Origin: an uncultured Actinoplanes sp.
Lineage (GTDB): Bacteria; Actinomycetota; Actinomycetes; Mycobacteriales; Micromonosporaceae
Length of the DNA stretch: 15,806 nucleotides
NCBI RefSeq assembly: GCF_934643405.1
Contig: NZ_CAKUCL010000164.1
Span: 1 to 15,806, forward strand
Direction of reading: 5' to 3'
This document shows positions 7,053 through 13,845 of the stretch, in pieces. A program made the position numbers and the translations under genes. A model generated the notes under the pieces. The model was not told the origin of the DNA and did not search any database. It saw only the letters and a list, made by a program, of their open reading frames with translations. Position 1 is the first letter of the stretch, and every line of letters begins with the position of its first letter.

Positions 7053-7519
7053 GAGGGTTCGCGGGCGGCGAGGACCTCCAGGGCCCTCGCCGCGTGCTGC
7101 TGCATGTCCCGCTCGGAGTGGATGACCTCGAGGACGCGGCGGTCGGTGCCGATCACGAAGGTCATCCGCTTCGTGCCGAGCGGGCCCAGCGGGAGCCTGC
7201 GCCGGACGCCGAAGGCCGCGGCCACCGCCGAGTCGGGGTCGCTGAGCAGCGGGTAGTCGAAGCCGTGCCGATCGGAGAACTGCTTCTGCCTCTCCGGCCG
7301 GTCGCGGCTGATGCCGACACGCTGCGCGCCCGCCGCGCGGAACTCCGCGGCCAGATCGCGGAAGCTGCACGCCTCGGCGGTGCAGCCGCTGGTCATCGCG
7401 GCGGGATAGAAGAAGAGCACCACCGGGCCGTCGGCGAGCAGCGTGCTCAGGCGGCGCGACACGCCGAACTGATCAGGCAGCTCGAAATCCTCGACGACAT
7501 CACCCTTGTCGATCGCCAT
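7049..7519 (-). CDS. Peroxiredoxin, PrxQ/BCP type (thioredoxin-dependent thiol peroxidase)
   Basis: 156 residues. The enzyme reduces hydrogen peroxide and organic hydroperoxides with electrons from thioredoxin. The active-site pattern PxxxTxxC is seen as PAAMTSGC (39-46), with peroxidatic Cys46 and a second Cys at 51 (GCTAEAC), the spacing of the alpha-helical resolving Cys of BCP/PrxQ enzymes. KRMTFVIGTD and a conserved Arg support the thioredoxin fold. The stop TAG shares CTAG with the zwf stop, so the two genes overlap tail to tail by 4 bp. The ATG at 7519 lacks a well-spaced ribosome binding site but is placed exactly for a leaderless transcript from the -10-like TAACTT at 7531-7526. Confidence 0.93.
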   Translation of the reverse strand: MAIDKGDVVEDFELPDQFGVSRRLSTLLADGPVVLFFYPAAMTSGCTAEACSFRDLAAEFRAAGAQRVGISRDRPERQKQFSDRHGFDYPLLSDPDSAVAAAFGVRRRLPLGPLGTKRMTFVIGTDRRVLEVIHSERDMQQHAARALEVLAAREPS

Positions 7520-7525
7520 ATGATC

Positions 7526-7531
7526 AAGTTA
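7526..7531 (-). promoter_or_regulatory. Possible leaderless -10 box of the peroxiredoxin gene
   Basis: TAACTT on the minus strand (TANNNT pattern) ends 6 nt before the ATG, so transcription would begin at the start codon itself. No good -35 box was seen. The gap to the divergent STAS gene is about 100 bp and holds promoters for both. Confidence 0.3.
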
Positions 7532-7590
7532 CCCCCCGGTAGTGGATTCGGTCGCGGGCATCCCCTCCCCTAGGCTGGTCCCACCCCGGC

Positions 7591-7596
7591 TACGAT
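7591..7596 (+). promoter_or_regulatory. Possible -10 box of the STAS gene
   Basis: TACGAT fits TANNNT and predicts a leader of about 20 nt. A second candidate, TAGGCT at 7571-7576, lies just upstream. Neither has an obvious -35 box, so which is used cannot be decided from sequence. Confidence 0.25.
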
Positions 7597-7622
7597 CACC
7601 CCCCACCGAAAGCGACACCGTC

Positions 7623-7955
7623 ATGCAGGTCTCGGTCGCGCACCACCCGCCGAACACGGCTGTCCTGGTGCTGCGCGGGTCTCTCGACATCGACACCGCA
7701 CCCTCCCTGAAGGCCAACCTCAACCGGCTCGTCGAACGGCCCGCGCCCCGCGTGGTGGTGGACGTGTCCGGCCTGGACTTCTGCGACTCGATGGGGGTCG
7801 GCGTGCTGGTGACCGCGCACGGCCGGGCCATGGAACGCGGCGGCTGGGTGCGTCTGGCCGCGCCGTCGGGCTTCCTGCGGCGGTTGTTCTCCACCCTGGG
7901 CCTGCTGGACTACCTGGCGCTGTTCCCGGACGTGCAGGCCGCCCTCACCGACTGA
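7623..7955 (+). CDS. STAS-domain anti-sigma factor antagonist (SpoIIAA/RsbV-like)
   Basis: 110-residue, single-domain protein of the SpoIIAA/RsbV family. Unphosphorylated members bind an anti-sigma kinase and free the sigma factor; phosphorylation of a conserved Ser stops this. Seen here: LVLRGSLDIDTAPSL (about 15-29), the strand VVVDVSGLDF (44-53), and then CDSMGVGVLV, where Ser56 sits at the usual phosphorylation position after Asp55. The ATG at 7623 gives the standard domain start; a longer frame from 7542 would add a proline-rich stretch unlike the family. The ribosome binding site is weak (GAAAG). No kinase, phosphatase or sigma gene is adjacent, so this is an orphan switch component in this window. 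Confidence 0.9.
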   Translation: MQVSVAHHPPNTAVLVLRGSLDIDTAPSLKANLNRLVERPAPRVVVDVSGLDFCDSMGVGVLVTAHGRAMERGGWVRLAAPSGFLRRLFSTLGLLDYLALFPDVQAALTD

Positions 7956-7961
7956 GCGGCC

Positions 7962-8009
7962 CCCGGCGCCGCGCCGTGTCCATTGCGGACGTACGCCGCG
8001 GGTGCCGGG
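7962..8009. terminator. Probable shared terminator between convergent STAS and ROK genes
   Basis: CCCGGCGCCGCG (7962-7973) can pair with CGCGGGTGCCGGG (7997-8009), giving an 11- to 12-bp stem with one G-U pair and one bulged base. It lies in the 63-bp gap between two stops that face each other and could serve both strands. Confidence 0.45.
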
Positions 8010-8018
8010 CGGCGATGT

Positions 8019-9080
8019 CTAGGTCTGCCGGTCCGCGGCGCCGGTCTGCACCGTCTCGAGCGCGGCCACCGCGGCGCCCCGGGCGCCGGCCATGTCCAGG
8101 TCGGCGACCAGCGCGAACGACGTGACGGCCTGCTGTTCCTGGCGCAGCTGGGTGTGCTCGCGCACGGTGTTGAGGAACCACTGCCGGAAGCGCGGCGCGG
8201 CCTCGACCACCCCGCCGCCGAGCAGGTACGCCGAGGGGTCGGTGAAGTTGGCCGCGATGGTGAACAGCTTCCCGATCGCCTTGGCCTGCTGGGCGAACAC
8301 CGCCAGCGCCAGCGGGTCGTCCTTCTCCCCGTACGCGCGCAGCATCTTCGCGGCCTTGCCGACCGGCTCGGCCGCCAGCGGATGGCCGGGGAACTTCGCC
8401 AGCCAGTACGGCAGCAGGTTGTTCCTGATGCCGGTGAGCGACGCGATGCTCTCCACGTCGCCGGAGAAGCCGCAGTTGCAGGACGGCACCGCCTGGTCCG
8501 GTTCGAGCACGTCGTGCAGCGGGATCTGCACGTGGCCCAGCTCGCCGGCCATCCCGGCCGCGCCGCTGATCACCCGGCCGTTCTCCACGACGCCGCCGCC
8601 GAGGCCGGTGCCGACGATCGCGGACACCGACGAGCGGTTCATCGCGTCGGCGCCGAAGTGGCGGTGGTGCGCGTACAGCGCGGCGGCGTTCGCGTCGTTG
8701 TTGTAGATCACCGGCAGGCCGATGCGGGCCTCGAGCGCGCCGCGGATGTCGTAGCCGTGCCAGGACACCTGACTGAAGTTCGTCGACCCCTTCGACGAGA
8801 TCACGCCGGTCGCGCTCGCCGGGCCGGGGGTGTCCAGGCCGACCGCGCGCACCAGGGTCAACGGCGTACGGGTCAGTTCGAGGATGTGGTGGAAGGCCTG
8901 GGCCAGGGACTCGACCGCGGACTCCGGCCCCTCGGTCACCAGGCTCGGATTCTCCACCAGGTGATCCACCAGGAACTGGCCGGTGGCGTCCAGGACGGTG
9001 GCGTTGTTGCAGGTCCCGCCGTTGTCGAGACCGACGACGACCCAGGACGCGGGGGTGCGTACCGATTCAGCCTGATCCAC
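8019..9080 (-). CDS. ROK-family protein (sugar kinase-like, glucokinase-related)
   Basis: 353 residues from GTG at 9080. ROK proteins are ATP-dependent kinases of glucose, N-acetylmannosamine and related sugars, or DNA-binding repressors; this one has no N-terminal helix-turn-helix, so an enzyme is more likely. The ATP-phosphate loop is GLDNGGT (17-23), the catalytic Asp is probably Asp129 in NNDANAAAL, and GTGLGGGVV (157-165) is the second nucleotide motif. The zinc site starts as GELGH (His183) and CNCG (Cys201, Cys203), but the third Cys of the usual CxCGxxGCxE is Asp208. The insert between His183 and Cys201 also looks long. No clear ribosome binding site is seen; a -10-like TACGCT ends 7 nt before the GTG. 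It is divergent from DUF1800. The substrate is unknown. Confidence 0.85.
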   Translation of the reverse strand: MDQAESVRTPASWVVVGLDNGGTCNNATVLDATGQFLVDHLVENPSLVTEGPESAVESLAQAFHHILELTRTPLTLVRAVGLDTPGPASATGVISSKGSTNFSQVSWHGYDIRGALEARIGLPVIYNNDANAAALYAHHRHFGADAMNRSSVSAIVGTGLGGGVVENGRVISGAAGMAGELGHVQIPLHDVLEPDQAVPSCNCGFSGDVESIASLTGIRNNLLPYWLAKFPGHPLAAEPVGKAAKMLRAYGEKDDPLALAVFAQQAKAIGKLFTIAANFTDPSAYLLGGGVVEAAPRFRQWFLNTVREHTQLRQEQQAVTSFALVADLDMAGARGAAVAALETVQTGAADRQT

Positions 9081-9087
9081 AGGCTTG

Positions 9088-9093
9088 AGCGTA
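9088..9093 (-). promoter_or_regulatory. Possible leaderless -10 box of the ROK gene
   Basis: TACGCT on the minus strand ends 7 nt upstream of the GTG start, which has no ribosome binding site. No -35 box of quality was found. The divergent gap 9081-9195 must also hold the DUF1800 operon promoter, for which TTGCAG with a weak -10 18 nt later is the best I see. Confidence 0.3.
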
Positions 9094-9195
9094 CGTCCGT
9101 GGTGCGCGAGGCGGTACGGGTGCGCCCCGATTGCGGCTTCGTTAGTCACGGTTGCAGCCCTGACTCGCCGCGCCGTACGGGTCGAAGGGTCCGGC

Positions 9196-10722
9196 ATGAC
9201 GACCCGCCGCACGCTTCTCGCCGCCGGAGCCGCCACCACCGTCGCCGCCGCCGTCGGTGGCGTGGCCGCCGCCCCCGCGGCCGCCGCTGCCGCCCCCGCG
9301 ACCGGCACCGCCGCGCTGCTGAGCCCGGACCCGATCGCGCACCTGCTGCGCCGGGCCACCTTCGGGCCGACGCCGGAGTCGATCGCCGAGGCCACGAAGC
9401 TGGGCGTCGCGGGCTGGCTGGACCGGCAGCTGAACCCCGCGGCGATCGACGACGCGGTCTGCGACCGGGTGCTCGGCCGGCTGCCGCTGGCCGGCGCGGA
9501 CATCGCCGGCGTGCGCGCGCGGCTGAAGGAGCACTCGTACGACGCGTTCGGCCAGCTGGGCCGGGCGGCGATCGCGCGCGCCGCGTGGAGCAACCGGCAG
9601 CTGTTCGAGGCCACGGTCGCGTTCTGGGCGAACCACCTGCACGTGGCCGCGCCGTCCAGCGGCGTCTGGGACAGCCGCACCGACTACGACGTCACCGTGC
9701 TGCGCAAGCACGCGTTCGGCACCTACGCCGGGATGCTGCGGGCCGCGGCCCGGCACCCGGCGATGCTGACCTACCTGGACAACCGTTCGTCGAGCAAGGC
9801 GCACCCGAACGAGAACTACGCGCGCGAGCTGATGGAGCTGCACACCGTCGGCATGATCTACACCGAGGACGACGTGAAGGCCGCGGCGAACCTGCTCACC
9901 GGCCTCACCGTGAACAAGAGCGGCCTCTACACCTACGACCCCGCCCGGCACGCCACCGGCGCGGTCGACGTCCTCGGGTTCCGCCACGCCAACGCCACCG
10001 CGGCCGGCGGCGAGGCGGCCGCCCTCGCGTTCGTCGACCACCTGGCCCGGCACCCGGCCACCGCGCAGCGCATCGCCACCAAGCTGTGCGTGCGGTTCGT
10101 CGCCGACGAGGCGCCGGCCTCGCTGGTGGCCAAGCTCGCCAAGATCTACCTGGACAACGACACCGCGATCACGCCGATGCTGCGCGCCCTGTTCACCTCG
10201 CCGGAGTTCGCCGCGTCGATCGGCCGCAAGGTCCGCACCCCGTTCGAGGACCTGATCGCCACCGTCCGCACCCTCGGCCTGGGCCCGGAGGCGTCCGGGG
10301 TCAAGTCGCTCGACGCCCTGTACAACGGCCTGGTCAACGCCGGCAACGCGCCGTTCCGCTGGAGCCCGCCGAACGGCTTCCCGGACGTCGCGCCGGCCTG
10401 GTCGTCGCCGTCGGGCTTCCTGCTGCGCTGCAACGCCCACCTCAACCTGGCCACCGGCTGGTACCCCAGCCAGCTCACCCGTCCCACCGACATGCTCAAG
10501 GCACTCGCGCCGGTGCTGCCGGCGACGTGGGGCGCGCTGGTCGACACCCTCGCCGTACGGCTGGCCGGGGTGAGGTTGCCCGCCGCGCACACCGCCGCCG
10601 TCCTCAGCGTCGCGGGCAAGCTGCCGACCAGTCCTCTGACCGCCAAGGACAAGTCGCTGCCCGGCAGCCTGCCGTACCTGGTCGCACTGGTCCTGGACTC
10701 GCCGACCTTCCAGCTGAGGTGA
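9196..10722 (+). CDS. DUF1800 family protein, Tat-exported
   Basis: 508 residues from the ATG at 9196, which has GAAGGG about 7 nt upstream. The N-terminus TTRRTLLAAG with an Ala/Gly-rich hydrophobic run looks like a twin-arginine (Tat) signal, so the protein is probably exported folded. DUF1800 marks follow: HLLRRATFGPTP (49-60), FWANHLHV (143-150), MLTYLDN (190-196), and PNENYARELMELHTVG (204-219), the family signature rich in Asn, Glu and His. These could bind a metal, but no function is established that I know of. It is followed after 2 nt by a DUF1501 gene, its habitual partner in many bacteria, so the two probably act together outside the membrane. Confidence 0.92.
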   Translation: MTTRRTLLAAGAATTVAAAVGGVAAAPAAAAAAPATGTAALLSPDPIAHLLRRATFGPTPESIAEATKLGVAGWLDRQLNPAAIDDAVCDRVLGRLPLAGADIAGVRARLKEHSYDAFGQLGRAAIARAAWSNRQLFEATVAFWANHLHVAAPSSGVWDSRTDYDVTVLRKHAFGTYAGMLRAAARHPAMLTYLDNRSSSKAHPNENYARELMELHTVGMIYTEDDVKAAANLLTGLTVNKSGLYTYDPARHATGAVDVLGFRHANATAAGGEAAALAFVDHLARHPATAQRIATKLCVRFVADEAPASLVAKLAKIYLDNDTAITPMLRALFTSPEFAASIGRKVRTPFEDLIATVRTLGLGPEASGVKSLDALYNGLVNAGNAPFRWSPPNGFPDVAPAWSSPSGFLLRCNAHLNLATGWYPSQLTRPTDMLKALAPVLPATWGALVDTLAVRLAGVRLPAAHTAAVLSVAGKLPTSPLTAKDKSLPGSLPYLVALVLDSPTFQLR

Positions 10723-10724
10723 TC

Positions 10725-11966
10725 ATGAACGGGTTGTCCTGTGCCGAGATGTCCCGCCGGTCGGTGCTGGGCGCGGGCGCCGCGCTGCTCGGCGGCGTGG
10801 CCGGCGCCGGGGTCGCCACCCGCACCGCGTTCGCCGCGCCCGGCTACACCGGGGACACCCTGGTCGTGCTGTCCCTGCACGGCGGCTTCGACGGGTTGTC
10901 CGCGGTGGTGCCGATCGGGGACGCGAACTACTACACGGCGCGTCCGGCCATCGCCGTACCGAAATCGCAGGTGATCGCCGGGGACGGCACCTTCGGCCTG
11001 CACCCCGCGCTGGCGCCGCTGCTGCCGTTCTGGCAGGGCGGCAAGCTGGCCGCCGTGCACGCCGTCGGGCAGCAGAACCCGACGCGGTCGCATTTCGCGG
11101 CCATGGAGGCGATGGAGAACGCCGCGCCCGGCACCTCGCTGCGCAGCGGCTGGCTGGACCGGATGCTCGGGCAGACCGGCGCGACCGGCCCGCTCGCCGG
11201 GGTGTCGGTGGGCGCGGCCATGCCGTCGCGGCTGTTCGCCGGCCCGGTCCCCGCCGTCTCGATGGCCGGGGTCACCGCGTTCACCCTGGCCGGGGACTCG
11301 GCGAAGCGGCCGGTCGCGGCGGCGTTGCGGGCCATGTACGCCGACGCCCCGGCGGCGCAGGCCGGTCCGGCGCTGGCCGCGGACAAGGCCCTCACCGCCA
11401 CCGCCGCGCTGCGCGGGGTCCCGTACACGCCGGCCGGCGGGGCGGTCTACCCGGCCACCGAGCTGGGCGCGGCGCTCAAGGACGTGGCCCGGCTGATCAA
11501 GGCCAAGGTGGGCCTCGCGACCGCCGCGGTGGACTGCGGCGACTGGGACATGCACGACGCGCTCGGCGCCGCGGCGAAGGGCCAGCGGATGTACGACAAC
11601 CTCAACGAGCTGGCCCTGGCGCTGGCCGCGTTCGCCACCGACCTCGGGCCGGAGGGCATGAACTCGGTGACGTTGCTGACCATCAGCGAGTTCGGCCGCC
11701 GGGTCGCCGAGAACGGCTCGCACGGTGCCGACCACGGGCACGGCAACGCGATGTTCCTGCTCGGCGGCGGCATCCGCGGCGGCAGGGTCTACACGAAGTG
11801 GCCGACCCTGGCGCCGGGCGCGCTGCTGGCGGGCGACCTGGCGGCGACCACCGACTACCGCGCGGTGATCGGCGAGCTGCTGCAGAAACGCTGCGGGCTG
11901 GGCGCGCTGGGCGAGGTCTTCCCGTCGGTGAGCCCGTCGTCGTTCGGGCTGGCCGCGGCCCGCTGA
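10725..11966 (+). CDS. DUF1501 family protein (alkaline phosphatase/sulfatase-like fold), Tat-exported
   Basis: 413 residues. The N-terminus SRRSVLGAGAALLGG (10-24) is a clear twin-arginine signal, with probable cleavage after AFA (35-37). Family motifs: LHGGFDGLS (51-59), NPTRSHF (118-124), VDCGDWDMHD (269-278), ISEFGRR (320-326) and GADHGHGNAMFLLGGG (334-349). The clustered Asp and His residues resemble the metal sites of the alkaline phosphatase/sulfatase superfamily, to which DUF1501 is related as I recall; the reaction and substrate are unknown. The ATG at 10725 is chosen because GAGGTGA overlaps the DUF1800 stop as its ribosome binding site, with only 2 nt between genes. A later ATG at 10749 would leave just the RR signal and is less likely. 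Confidence 0.93.
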   Translation: MNGLSCAEMSRRSVLGAGAALLGGVAGAGVATRTAFAAPGYTGDTLVVLSLHGGFDGLSAVVPIGDANYYTARPAIAVPKSQVIAGDGTFGLHPALAPLLPFWQGGKLAAVHAVGQQNPTRSHFAAMEAMENAAPGTSLRSGWLDRMLGQTGATGPLAGVSVGAAMPSRLFAGPVPAVSMAGVTAFTLAGDSAKRPVAAALRAMYADAPAAQAGPALAADKALTATAALRGVPYTPAGGAVYPATELGAALKDVARLIKAKVGLATAAVDCGDWDMHDALGAAAKGQRMYDNLNELALALAAFATDLGPEGMNSVTLLTISEFGRRVAENGSHGADHGHGNAMFLLGGGIRGGRVYTKWPTLAPGALLAGDLAATTDYRAVIGELLQKRCGLGALGEVFPSVSPSSFGLAAAR

Positions 11967-11970
11967 GCCG

Positions 11971-12024
11971 GGCCGCTCCCGGCGGCCACCGGGCTGACCG
12001 CCGGCCGGGCCGCTCCCGGCGGCC
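11971..12024 (+). terminator. Two tandem small hairpins after DUF1501
   Basis: Identical GGCCGC/GCGGCC stems with 5-nt loops at 11971-11987 and 12008-12024. There is no U-tract. Position directly after the stop favours termination of the DUF1800-DUF1501 transcript, though each stem is short. Confidence 0.4.
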
Positions 12025-12026
12025 AC

Positions 12027-12032
12027 TAGGCT
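12027..12032 (+). promoter_or_regulatory. Possible leaderless -10 box of the DUF2252-PPOX operon
   Basis: TAGGCT ends 8 nt before the ATG at 12041. No ribosome binding site lies in that interval, so the DUF2252 mRNA is probably leaderless. The box exists only in the second copy of the tandem repeat. No -35 box is evident, because the hairpin occupies that place. Confidence 0.4.
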
Positions 12033-12040
12033 GAGCGCTG

Positions 12041-13453
12041 ATGGAACCAGCGGACGGGCATGTCGTCGACGGCGCCGGCGGGGACGACGGCTTCGCCTCG
12101 CTGCGCCGTGCCTCCCGGCCGCGGGCCGAGCGGTACGAGCTCGGCCGGTCGTTGCGGCAGCGGGCGCACCGCTCCGACCTCGCGCGGTGGTCCGCCCCGG
12201 CCGGGCGGGCCGACCCGGTGGCGCAGATCACCGAGGCCAACAAGGGGCGGCTGCCCGAGCTGGTCCCGGTGCGGATCGGCCGGATGGTCGCCTCGCCGTA
12301 CGCGTTCCTGCGCGGCTCGGCCAACGTGATGGCCGACGACTTCGCCGGGCTGCCGGCCACCGGGATCACGCCGGTCATCTGCGGCGACGCCCACCTGGGC
12401 AACTTCGGCTTCTACGCGTCGCCGGAGCGCGAGCTGGTGTTCGACCTCAACGACTTCGACGAGGCCCACCCGGGGGCCTGGGAGTGGGACCTGCGGCGGC
12501 TCGCCGTCAGCGTCCACGTGGCGGGCCGGCAGAACGGCTTCGGCGAGAGCGCCTGCCACGACGCGGTGCGGCACTGCGTCGAGGAGTACCAGGATCAGCT
12601 CGCGCACCTGGCCGAGCGGCCGCTGCTGGCCCGCTCGTTCGACCGGCTGGACGTGGACCGGCTGCGCTCGGCGGCGTCCAAGGCCAGCTTCCGCGAGGAG
12701 ATCGAACGGGCGGCGCGACGGGCCCGGCGGCGCACCAGCGACCGCGCGCTGCCCCGGTTCACCGAGCGGCGCGACGGCAGTGCCCGGCTGGTCGAGGAGC
12801 CGCCGCTGATCACCCGGCCCAGCAACGAGGAACGGGAGCTGCTGGCCGCCGCCCTCGACGGGTACCTGAACACGCTGCCGCCGCACTGGGCGCGCATCCT
12901 GGCCGGGTACCGCATCGTCGACATCGCGCACAAGGTCGTCGGGGTCGGGTCGGTGGGCCTGCGGGCGTACGTGGCGCTCTGCGAGGGCAGCAGCCCCGAC
13001 GACGTGGTGTTCCTGCAGCTCAAGCAGGCCCGGCGGTCGGTGATCGCGCCGCACCAGCACGGCGAGCGGGCGTGGCACCGGCATCAGGGGCAGCGGGTGG
13101 TGGAGTACCAGCAGGCGCTGCAGACGGTGTCGGACCCGCTGCTGGGCTGGGCCACGGTCGGCGACACGCAGTTCTACGTGCGGCAGTTCCGCGACATGAA
13201 GGGCGCCATCGTGGTCGAGGGCATCGACGCCGGCGCCCTGGCCGACTACGCGGGCATCTGCGGCTTCCTGCTGGCGAAATCCCATGCGCGAACGAGCGGA
13301 GCGTCCATGATCGCGGGATACATCGGGAACGGCGGGAAGATGGCCGAGGCGTTGTGCCGGTTCTCCCGCACGTACGCCGACCAGGTGGAGGCGGACCACG
13401 CGGCGCTGTGCCGGGCGGTGCGCAACGGCGTGCTCGCGGCGGAGACGGCGTGA
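12041..13453 (+). CDS. DUF2252 family protein, kinase-like
   Basis: 470 residues, normal for DUF2252. Motifs seen: SPYAFLRGSA (85-94), ICGDAHLGNFG (113-123), which looks like the HGDxHxGN catalytic loop of aminoglycoside phosphotransferase-like kinases, and FDLNDFDEA (134-142), which resembles the metal-binding DFD/DFG step. Further on are a Gly-rich GVGSVG (301-306), FLQLKQA with Lys328, and YVRQFRDMKG (379-388). This suggests an ATP-dependent phosphotransferase of the protein kinase-like superfamily, with the nucleotide-loop motifs after the catalytic ones. No substrate is known to me. It has no signal peptide or membrane span, so it is cytoplasmic. The start at 12041 follows the -10-like TAGGCT; its stop overlaps the next start (GTGA). 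Confidence 0.9.
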   Translation: MEPADGHVVDGAGGDDGFASLRRASRPRAERYELGRSLRQRAHRSDLARWSAPAGRADPVAQITEANKGRLPELVPVRIGRMVASPYAFLRGSANVMADDFAGLPATGITPVICGDAHLGNFGFYASPERELVFDLNDFDEAHPGAWEWDLRRLAVSVHVAGRQNGFGESACHDAVRHCVEEYQDQLAHLAERPLLARSFDRLDVDRLRSAASKASFREEIERAARRARRRTSDRALPRFTERRDGSARLVEEPPLITRPSNEERELLAAALDGYLNTLPPHWARILAGYRIVDIAHKVVGVGSVGLRAYVALCEGSSPDDVVFLQLKQARRSVIAPHQHGERAWHRHQGQRVVEYQQALQTVSDPLLGWATVGDTQFYVRQFRDMKGAIVVEGIDAGALADYAGICGFLLAKSHARTSGASMIAGYIGNGGKMAEALCRFSRTYADQVEADHAALCRAVRNGVLAAETA

Positions 13454-13845
13454 GCGGCCCGGTCGACCCCGGCAGCCCGGCGCTGCACGAGTTCTGGACC
13501 GAGCGGCATCTGTGCACGCTGACCACGCTGCGCGCGGACGGGTCGCCGCACGTGGTCGCGGTCGGCGCCACCCTCGACCCGCAGGCCGGGGTGCTGCGGG
13601 TGATCTCGTCGCGGTCGTCGGCGCACGTGCGGCACGTCCTGAAGGGACAGAACCGGGTGGCGGTCTGCCAGGTGGACGGCGCCCGCTGGGCGACCGTGGA
13701 GGGGCGCGCGGTGATCCGCGACGAGCCGTCGGTGGTCGCCGACGCGGAACAGCGGTACGCGCGGCGTTACCGGCAGCCGCGCCCGAACCCGGCCCGGGTC
13801 GTCATCGAGGTGCGCGTCGAGCGGGTGCTCGGCTCGCGCTTCTAG
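13450..13845 (+). CDS. PPOX-class split-barrel oxidoreductase, probably F420- or FMN-dependent
   Basis: 131-residue protein of the pyridoxamine 5'-phosphate oxidase-like split beta-barrel family, in the short group that in actinomycetes often uses coenzyme F420. The segment LCTLTTLRADGSPHVVAVG (21-39) is the characteristic first hairpin, followed by VLRVISSRSSAHVRHV with basic residues that bind the cofactor phosphate, VAVCQVDGARWATVEGRAVI, and a closing strand VVIEVRVERVLG. Such proteins act as dimers in the cytoplasm and reduce or bind small cofactors. The GTG at 13450 shares GTGA with the DUF2252 stop and has GGAG 5 nt upstream, so the two are translationally coupled. It ends tail to tail with the next gene on CTAG. 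Cofactor choice is inference. Confidence 0.88.
   Translation: MSGPVDPGSPALHEFWTERHLCTLTTLRADGSPHVVAVGATLDPQAGVLRVISSRSSAHVRHVLKGQNRVAVCQVDGARWATVEGRAVIRDEPSVVADAEQRYARRYRQPRPNPARVVIEVRVERVLGSRF

Larger units (their letters stand above)
11967..12040. repeat. Tandem 37-bp duplication filling the DUF1501-DUF2252 spacer
   Basis: Copy 1 is 11967-12003 and copy 2 is 12004-12040; 33 of 37 positions match and the first 23 are identical. Together they fill the whole gap from the DUF1501 stop to the DUF2252 ATG. Each copy carries a 6-bp hairpin, GGCCGC-TCCCG-GCGGCC, at 11971-11987 and 12008-12024, so the pair can act as a double terminator. Two of the four differences turn CGGGCT in copy 1 into the -10-like TAGGCT in copy 2. 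Confidence 0.85.

Noticed and set aside
5691..7370. A minus-strand open frame of over 550 codons opposite zwf
   Set aside because: It is antisense to the certain zwf gene and runs out of frame through the peroxiredoxin gene; no motif is seen.
8019..9080. ROK gene as a repressor for the polyol ABC operon
   Set aside because: It lacks an N-terminal DNA-binding domain and lies more than 5 kb from the operon with unrelated genes between.
7983..11966. A very long plus-strand open frame, over 1300 codons
   Set aside because: Only its last 414 codons are a gene (DUF1501). The rest runs antisense to the ROK gene and out of frame through DUF1800, with Arg/Gly/Pro-rich translation typical of shadow frames in G+C-rich DNA.
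10146..12026. A minus-strand open frame of over 600 codons opposite DUF1800/DUF1501
   Set aside because: The translation is Arg/Gly-rich with no domain, while the opposite strand encodes two clear protein families.
12187..13845. A long frame suggesting fusion of DUF2252 and the PPOX protein
   Set aside because: Upstream of 13450 it is the wrong frame of DUF2252. The PPOX protein starts at the GTG that overlaps the DUF2252 stop, so there is no fusion.
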